Source: Prostheceraeus crozeri (Eukaryota; Platyhelminthes; Polycladida; Euryleptidae). From it: a DNA stretch of 64,000 nucleotides. Location: contig CAJQUW010012914.1 of the NCBI GenBank assembly GCA_907163375.1, positions 27,426 to 91,425 of the forward strand, written 5' to 3'. The position numbers and the translations under genes are program-made. This document shows positions 58,477-64,000 of this stretch, piece by piece (the first letter of the stretch is position 1; every line of letters starts with the position of its first letter). The notes beneath the pieces were generated by a model. It was not told where the DNA came from. It saw nothing but the letters and a program-made list of their open reading frames with translations, and ran no database searches.

Positions 58477-59704
58477 CAGGGTGTTTCATATTTACCTGCC
58501 TAATATCGGTGAAAGAGGAATTTCCAACTTATGACACTGTTATTTGTTTCACTGAATGCAGTGATTGATGATATGAAATAGAACCGTCAGCTGGTGAGAG
58601 ATGTAATGACTAATGACAAGTCATTGTCTTGTTCCATTAACGATCGATTATTTGATGACTTGTGATCAACACTTACAATTCATGCTAATATCATTTGTGG
58701 TTCACTGCTGTCGCATCAGAAATGTCCAACCGATCGCGAAGAGATCATCACTTGAGCATAAATGAGCGCATCATTGTTGTTTAGCTCTACTATGCAACAG
58801 ATGGTAACATTCGTAAAACTCAACGAGACTTCAGTGAATATTTGCAACAAGGAATCTTTGCTCAAGTCATCCTCGCACAGTAAAATCCATCATCGAGAAA
58901 TTCGAAGCTACCGGATCCGTTGGACATGCTGGTACTGGAAGACCTGTTTCAGTGTCGACAGAAGAGAACCAAGATCTCCTTGCAGTTGCAGTTACTGCAA
59001 GTCCAAGCAAGTCTGTTTGTAGAATGAGTGCTGAGCGATGAATTAATGAAAGATGATATGGATCGAAGACTGCAGTTTTGTTAACTTTTCAGCAGCCAAT
59101 GTCGGGATGATCCCAACTTTCTCATGCTGTGCGAACATGAAATGAAAGCTCAAGGAGTCATGGTGTTGGCAGAAATTTGTTCGAAGGGTGTTATTGGCCC
59201 TTTATTTTCCCATGAATTCCTTTATTTTTCCTGACAGTCATACCTGACACTTGCAGGATGTTGCTACCATTGTTGCCGCAATTTGTTAATCTTAACACTT
59301 GCTTTCGGCAGCAAATTGGTGTTCCCGATCATTTGTCAGCGGGATGTCAGGAGCTTTCTGGACAACTCCTTTCCAAAGAGATGGTTTGGTCCTCGTGGAT
59401 CAATTGATTGGCCTCCTCGATCGCCCGCCTTAACCCCAATGGACTTCTTCTTCTGGGGTTACCTTAGAGAAAGGGTTTATGACACTAGACCGACCACGAT
59501 AACTGCTTTGCGAGAGAACACAATTAAGGATGCAAGCAACATACCGAATACATGTGTAAATGCTGACGGTTGTCATTTCGAGCATTTGTAAATATATGTT
59601 TTGCTATGGAATGTGTTGTTTTATCATTTACTACTGAGCTCAATCGTTATTAGTTCGATTTTAAAAATTTCACAAAATTTGGCAGGTAATTATGAAACAC
59701 CCTG
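58477..59704 (+). mobile_element. Tc1/mariner element of the same broad group, 1228 bp
   Basis: The 24-bp inverted ends differ at one base (CAGGGTGTTTCATA then TTTACCTGCC or ATTACCTGCC) and TA flanks both sides (58475-58476 and 59705-59706). Transposase pieces are an N-terminal helix-turn-helix (ATDGNIRKTQRDFSEYLQQG, IIEKFEATGSVGHAGTGRPV) and a C-terminus VRSFLDNSFPKRWFGPRGSI, DWPPRSPALTPMDFFFWGYL, then GCHFEHL. The segment with the first two catalytic Asp residues is deleted or unreadable. The intact ends and clean TA flanks suggest a later insertion than the LINE around it. Confidence 0.88.
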
Positions 59705-61478
59705 TATAGCGCGCCTTTACTGTACACCTAAATGTCACAGATTCAGATATCCTCGAAATCACACATAAAAAAACGAAGTCATCGCATTATTTGTGGTTCC
59801 AGCCGGTGCATGTGTCCTTTTTTCATTCCCCTGGACTACCGACATACTGTGATTGGGTGGAGGTTGTCTCCGATGAGAACCATCCCTTGCATCCTACTGC
59901 TTCCGCGTCTTCTTCATTCTTGGAAATTTCTGCTTCCAAAATACATGAACTCTCTTAGAATGACATCTTTTGTGATCGTGATGTCAAAACTTGAGAACGA
60001 TGGTTTTTCAATATGATCAGCTTTTGTGACGAGGCAATTACGTCTACGCTAATTACTTTATTAATTACTTTTTCCTTTTGTTACTTGTTACTTAGAAGAT
60101 AAATCAATTTGTTAATTTCCTTATGTATATGTTTGTTCCCCACGATTTCTAATACTGGGGTTCTTTGAAAGGAAAGATTTTTCATTGTTAATATTCTTGA
60201 TTCCATAGAAATGCCATGACGCGCCATAGCTTCCTTAAGACTGCTTTTTAAGTCAAATGTTGGATGGCATAAGTGATGATAAAATATTTAGATTCAAATA
60301 TTTTCAGCTTATTCCAATACTCTCGCCTGAAAAATGGATGAGAAAACCTTTTCAAGACGATGACTTAGGGAGAGAATCGAAATTAATCGAATCAATTCTA
60401 TCCAACGCTTTATTTGAAGCAGACTTTTCTGAATTTGCTCCACTTCTTATTTGTTTGGAATCCTATTCCTGTAGTGTCTATGAGATGTAGTATGTTTCTA
60501 CATTGTTATCTTGCTGTCATCAATATGCAACACAGTGCAAGTTGAAAGTAGAGAATTCGGGTTCATTTTTGCTGACAATTAGTCACATTCATTAACAACG
60601 AGGTGAATCACACATGCAGTGTACATGTAGTCGGGGAGCCCGGGGCGAGTTGGTACTTGAGGAGCAGGCAAAAGGTTTGAAGTATTGAAGTTGTGTGTAC
60701 TCATGCGCAAGTCACGAAAATGAGTTGCTGCCGGGGTCGGGTTGGGGCTTTGGGGCACTAGGGCCTATTTTCGGGCCCGAAAATATGGTCCAAAACATTT
60801 GAGAAGCGGGCAGGCCAAAACCGATGCCAAAAGGTGGCCTTGATGATGCTGATTTTGGATTGATATATGACAGCAACTTTGAGTGGGGCCAAATACCCGA
60901 CAGCAACGTCTAGCGTAAGCCTATCAGTAGGCTATTCAGATAAATCTGATTCTAAGACAAAATATATATAGGCATAACTACTGTAAAATGTAGGTCCCCT
61001 TTACCTATAGCAAATAACTATTTACCTCAACTCCCACACGTTACTATAATTTACCGCATCTTGTTTCGGTTTAAAGGACAAGAAATTATCTGCCAATAAC
61101 AAGATCTCTTTAGAAGAAATACAATCATTTCCCATAACACGCGACAAATTTGTCTCCGAGACTCATACACTCTATGAACTGCTTCTTTTGAGAAGAACAA
61201 CGCAATTATCCAAGGCCCAGTCAACATAATTTGTCTCCTACAGCCATATTCACTGTCATCAAATCTATCCCACATCGCATTCTATGTATCTTCCCTTTCT
61301 ATATTTTTATAAAATCAAGTTTGCTACATATATCATATATGCTTGTACGAGTTTACCTGTATAATGAATAGAAAACTATTGGAATGTTTAAAAACAAAAT
61401 CTATTTGATCTTATCAGAAAATTAACAAAATATTAGATCTTTAGGAAGAACACTGTAGGAAATATTCAGTCCTCAGTC

Positions 61479-62540
61479 CAAAGAAATATTCAGTCCTCGC
61501 CACTTTCTTCAGTCCAGTCTCTTGAATCGCCTTCGATTGAGTCTTTCTCCTCCATCAATGTTTCCTCATCCAATACTTGGAGAATATTGGTGGTAAGGAG
61601 GGTCCATTAAACCACTCAACATCCAAATTATCTTTCCAGCCCCATTGGTTAGGTGAGATTCCGCTTCTTGGATTTCTTTCGTGGGATTTGATCCATATAT
61701 GTGTGATGTATTGAGCTCGTGCCACTTTATTTTTCTTACAAATGGTGGCAAAAGTGAGAAATTGATTTTTTTGATAATTCGGAACGGATCGCTCTCAATG
61801 AAAGTCCCACTCAACTTTGTGAATAACTCTAAACGACCTTCGTTAGTACTCTCCGTGTTTTTTATTCCATAAAGGCGACAAACAAATGCTGATGCCTCTA
61901 TACATGTTGCATCAATAGTAGTTTCGCATGAAATATCCTTGAATGCTTGAATGAATTTTTGTGATGAGTCTTTTTCAAGAATTTGCATGGGTTTCACTTT
62001 TCCTTTTCGATAGAAGGCGGAGGTGCAATCACTTCCAGTTAATGCGTGTAAAAAAGGCAAACACAAGGGTAGATCTTCAGATATGGAACGAAGATATTTC
62101 AAGATGCTGTTGATGTTGATGTTTCGGCGGTTTAATGATGTTCCACAATCCATAACAATTTGAATTTTCGTTTCTTCAGAAATCGTCTTCGCAAGAAAAT
62201 ACTGAAGAAGAATAAGTGCGTCGGTGTCTGATGATCGTACGACGAATCGTTTAATTTCTTTGAGTTGATGAAGATGATAAATAATAAGTGTATCAGCTTC
62301 TTCGTGAAAACAGTGGAAATTCACTGGTCGCTCTACGCAAATTTCATTTCCTTCCACCTTCAGTTTTACGCAAGAGCCACCATGTGAAACGGAAACCGTC
62401 TGTTCACCTATGATATTCAAGTAGTGCGGTGCTGTCCATTCTTTCATGCAAAATTCAGCGAAGTTTTCTTTGAACTTTTCATTCCTAAGAAGTTGATTTC
62501 CTTTCATCATTGAATTTTGATCAAGGGAAATAACTTTCAC
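61479..62540 (-). CDS. PIN/FEN-like nuclease-fold protein of a repeated invertebrate family
   Basis: The frame of 324 codons (61566-62540) begins MKVISLDQNSMMKGNQLLRN and contains FHEEADTLIIYHL, RFVVRSSDTDALILL, IVMDCGTSLNRRN, LPFLHALTGSDCTSAFYRKG and KVKPMQILEK. The HEEADT, SSDTDxLxLL and FHALTGxDxTSxFxxxGK blocks, with conserved acidic residues, are the core of a widespread, high-copy family of uncharacterised invertebrate proteins that resembles PIN/FEN1-type nucleases (family knowledge; activity is inferred). The family's usual N-terminal half is missing here. An acidic tail (LDEETLMEEKDSIEGDSRD, WTEESGED) continues to 61479 in another frame, so the C-terminus is disturbed. It lies antisense to LIMK. 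The long clean frame suggests a fairly young or recently active copy. Whether it is a transposon passenger or a host gene is open. Confidence 0.78.
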
Positions 62541-62585
62541 TTGATGTACAACAGATCAGTAGTGAAAACTGTGCCCTACTTGCCA

Positions 62586-62775
62586 GGGATAGGTACATGG
62601 ATAGGTACATGTAAAGTTTAGTGTTATCAATAGGTACATGGATAGGTACATGTAAAGTTTAGTGTTATCAATAGGAACATGGATAGGTACATGGATAGGT
62701 ACATGTATACTTTAGTTATCGATAGGCACATGGATAGGTACATGTATAATTCAGTGTTATCAATAGGAACTTGTA
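62586..62775. repeat. 41-bp tandem repeat (minisatellite)
   Basis: Units start at 62591, 62632, 62673 and, after a small internal duplication, 62724. Each contains AGGTACATGGATAGGTACAT, then GTAAAGTTTAGTGTTATCAA or a variant. It lies about 50 bp upstream of the start of the minus-strand nuclease-like ORF and may have replaced or displaced its 5' part. Confidence 0.88.
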
Positions 62776-63499
62776 TGAGATCTGTTTTACTGGATAGGTA
62801 CATGTGTTTGGTACACTGTGTTTCGGAACGTCTATGATCGAACTTGTGTGGTTTGGTTCTGAGCACTTGGGTACGTACCGATAGACGTCCGTTGTTTGAT
62901 TTTGAATGGGTTTGCTCAATTGCGACTATTGTGACAATTATTTTTAATGTAGCACTATTTAGATGTGAAACTTTACTGTGCAGTTATGATTTAGTTGCTC
63001 CCCAATAAGAAAACCAATTCCAGAACTATGTTTAAAATGAAAAGACAAGAGATTTACAATGTAAGTTTAATTTAAGCGTGAAAAATAAATGAGGGGTGCA
63101 AATCACGTCCCTCAGGCGACTCCATGATCTTCAAGAAGTCATCACACCACTCATGGAATGTCGGATTTTTTACTAAAGTCATGGTCACATTCGTGTACCG
63201 GACACTTCACCGGTAGTCCATTCCGCCTTTGAAGTGCAGAGACAGTCAAGGTCCTTCCATAGGGCCACTTTGCAGCCGCAAGACAGATGCATGGTCATGT
63301 CCAACTGACCTCCCATAATGACTTGGCTGTCATTTTGAAAATAAAATAGTGGTTTTGAGGACATGCTTCTTGTTATGGAACGTTGAGGATAAGTACTTAA
63401 CAGTTTGGAACAATGTCATCCTTTATATAGTTATATATATTCTTTAGGGAAGTTCGGTACCTCTCTGATTGGCTGTTAGGATTTCCTTTGTTTAAAAAG

Positions 63500-63507
63500 T
63501 ATATAAG
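63500..63507 (+). promoter_or_regulatory. TATA box upstream of the right-edge ORF
   Basis: TATATAAG lies 82 bp before the ATG at 63589. A start site about 30 bp downstream would fall near 63530. No splice site is needed between it and the ATG, so a short unspliced 5' UTR is plausible. Confidence 0.5.
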
Positions 63508-63588
63508 TCCGAGGTTTGTACCAATTCTTATCAAAGGTTCTAATCCTCACGTTTACAAGTTACAATTATTTTAAATCTACAAGTCATA

Positions 63589-63762
63589 ATGGATCGCAAA
63601 CAGAAAGCCGCAGTTGAGAACGGTACTGCTGATCGTACCACTTCGCCAGTGGAACGTACCAGTACACCTCCCCAATCTCCGATGGAGCGATCGACAACAC
63701 CAAACAAGGAGCCGTGGTGTTCACCCAAGCCCCTGCATCGTTTCGCCCGACTACTCGAGTGA
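63589..63762 (+). CDS. Ser/Thr/Pro-rich ORF behind a TATA promoter, unidentified
   Basis: The frame reads MDRKQKAAVENGTADRTTSP then VERTSTPPQSPMERSTTPNK and continues to 57 codons. A second frame overlaps it and carries an acidic stretch (SSDEDSDVSIEMM) followed by a basic one (GRVTVKVKNAPKK). The GC content is higher than in the introns and codon use looks protein-coding. The many S/T-P sites suggest a disordered, phosphorylatable region. I do not recognise the family. It may be the 5' end of a host gene or the first ORF of a mobile element continuing beyond 64000. The relation between the two frames is not resolved here. Confidence 0.4.
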   Translation: MDRKQKAAVENGTADRTTSPVERTSTPPQSPMERSTTPNKEPWCSPKPLHRFARLLE

Positions 63763-64000
63763 TGAGGATAGTGACGTATCAATTGAGATGATGCGTCACA
63801 TGAATAAGAAGTCCATGCGAACGCCACTTTATGGACGGGTCACGGTCAAAGTCAAGAACGCCCCGAAAAAGGTATCACACCATAACGGGTGTTCATGAGG
63901 ATGGAGCCGAACGAGCGGAACCTCACAACCGCTCTCGAATTTTCGGTCATCGACCTTGACACACCACGTCGCTGTCCCTGTGCGCCCAAGAAGACCAGGA

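Larger units (their letters stand above)
56960..60016 (+). mobile_element. CR1/L2-like LINE broken by nested insertions
   Basis: Three blocks of one non-LTR retrotransposon lie in order. At about 56985-57155: ITNALSTPGVDACHLISIDM, then AKGFDRVSHRLVINKMLQDN and FDPFL. At 57865-58287: NYLSSRYQKIRWSKYLGKLF, NAVQSVSDWMVTNRMSIKIE and KSEQMMITAS. At 59732-60016: RSHRIICGSSRCMCPF and IPLDYRHTVIG. These correspond to the reverse-transcriptase core, the thumb region and the distal C-terminus. Between them lie an insert of about 700 bp (57156-57864), a SINE (58331-58470) and a Tc1/mariner element (58477-59704). The YADD box and about 100 residues before the last block are missing, so deletion accompanied the insertions. 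Confidence 0.8.
55413..64000 (+). other. sequence downstream of the last placed LIMK exon
   Basis: This is probably LIMK intron 5 at least in part, because the kinase domain is unfinished. It holds the elements at 55522, 56960, 58331, 58477 and 59732, the ORF at 61479 and the right-edge ORF at 63589. The stretches 56265-56959, 60017-61478 and 62776-63490 show nothing I can name with confidence. A GC-rich patch at 60630-60830 contrasts with its AT-rich neighbourhood. Confidence 0.6.

Noticed and set aside
60257-60490. ORF with a possible acceptor before LIPILSPEKWMRK
   Set aside because: The peptide is not recognised, and the ORF ends without a donor; a terminal exon of an unknown gene cannot be excluded but is not supported.
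60846-60872. ADFGLIYD reading frame that resembles the LIMK DFG exon
   Set aside because: The following residues do not match the LIMK activation segment and no acceptor with the required phase 0 lies at a fitting distance. It is probably chance.
63151-63294. Minus-strand short ORF with CPVHEC, like half of a C2H2 zinc finger
   Set aside because: The two His ligands are not present before the stop and no partner finger is nearby.

Overview
The window is from an animal nuclear genome. It is AT-rich, almost every long ORF is a transposable-element relic, and one host gene runs through it in short exons with canonical GT/AG splice sites and introns of 3.6 to 16.6 kb. The mix of rosa-like DD41D and other Tc1/mariner elements, hAT elements, RTE-type and CR1/L2-like LINEs, a Penelope-like element and tRNA-derived SINEs suggests an invertebrate. 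I cannot fix the phylum from the sequence alone.

The host gene lies on the + strand and is a LIM-domain kinase (LIMK). Five exons can be placed to the base: 3339-3512, 20084-20348, 23923-24010, 39249-39364 and 55347-55412. All four exon junctions agree in phase. They encode a Ser/Thr-rich linker and then the kinase domain from before the glycine loop through the HRDLN catalytic loop. The LIM and PDZ exons must lie upstream of the window, and the DFG motif and the C-lobe must lie downstream. About 52 kb of DNA therefore carries only about 236 codons of host protein.

The introns are filled with mobile DNA. Intron 1 (3513-20083) holds a tRNA-Thr-derived SINE, two members of a long-TIR MITE family, a complete non-autonomous hAT element with an 8-bp target duplication and GC-rich CCGGCCGG ends, and an RTE LINE tail. 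Intron 2 holds a 5'-truncated ORF of a repeated hAT-like protein family ending in VERGFSVNKD. Intron 3 holds a third long-TIR MITE with a hairpin element nested in it, three LINE relics, a foldback element, two SINEs and a DD41D Tc1/mariner element. One of its LINEs is interrupted by a small hAT-like MITE whose target duplication is still readable. Intron 4 holds a LINE reverse-transcriptase relic, a composite of Penelope-like 3' ends forming a large inverted repeat, a second copy of the hAT-like MITE, a long hairpin, a (CT)n microsatellite, an unassigned exon-like ORF, a decayed Tc1/mariner element and a Tigger/pogo-like MITE.

Downstream of the last exon are another hAT element with its target duplication, a LINE broken up by nested insertions (a repeat-bearing insert, a SINE and a Tc1/mariner element), a minus-strand ORF of a widespread invertebrate PIN/FEN-like nuclease-fold family next to a 41-bp tandem repeat, and, at the right edge, a TATA promoter followed by an unidentified Ser/Thr/Pro-rich ORF cut by the window end. 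I found no bona fide tRNA or rRNA gene and no CRISPR array.
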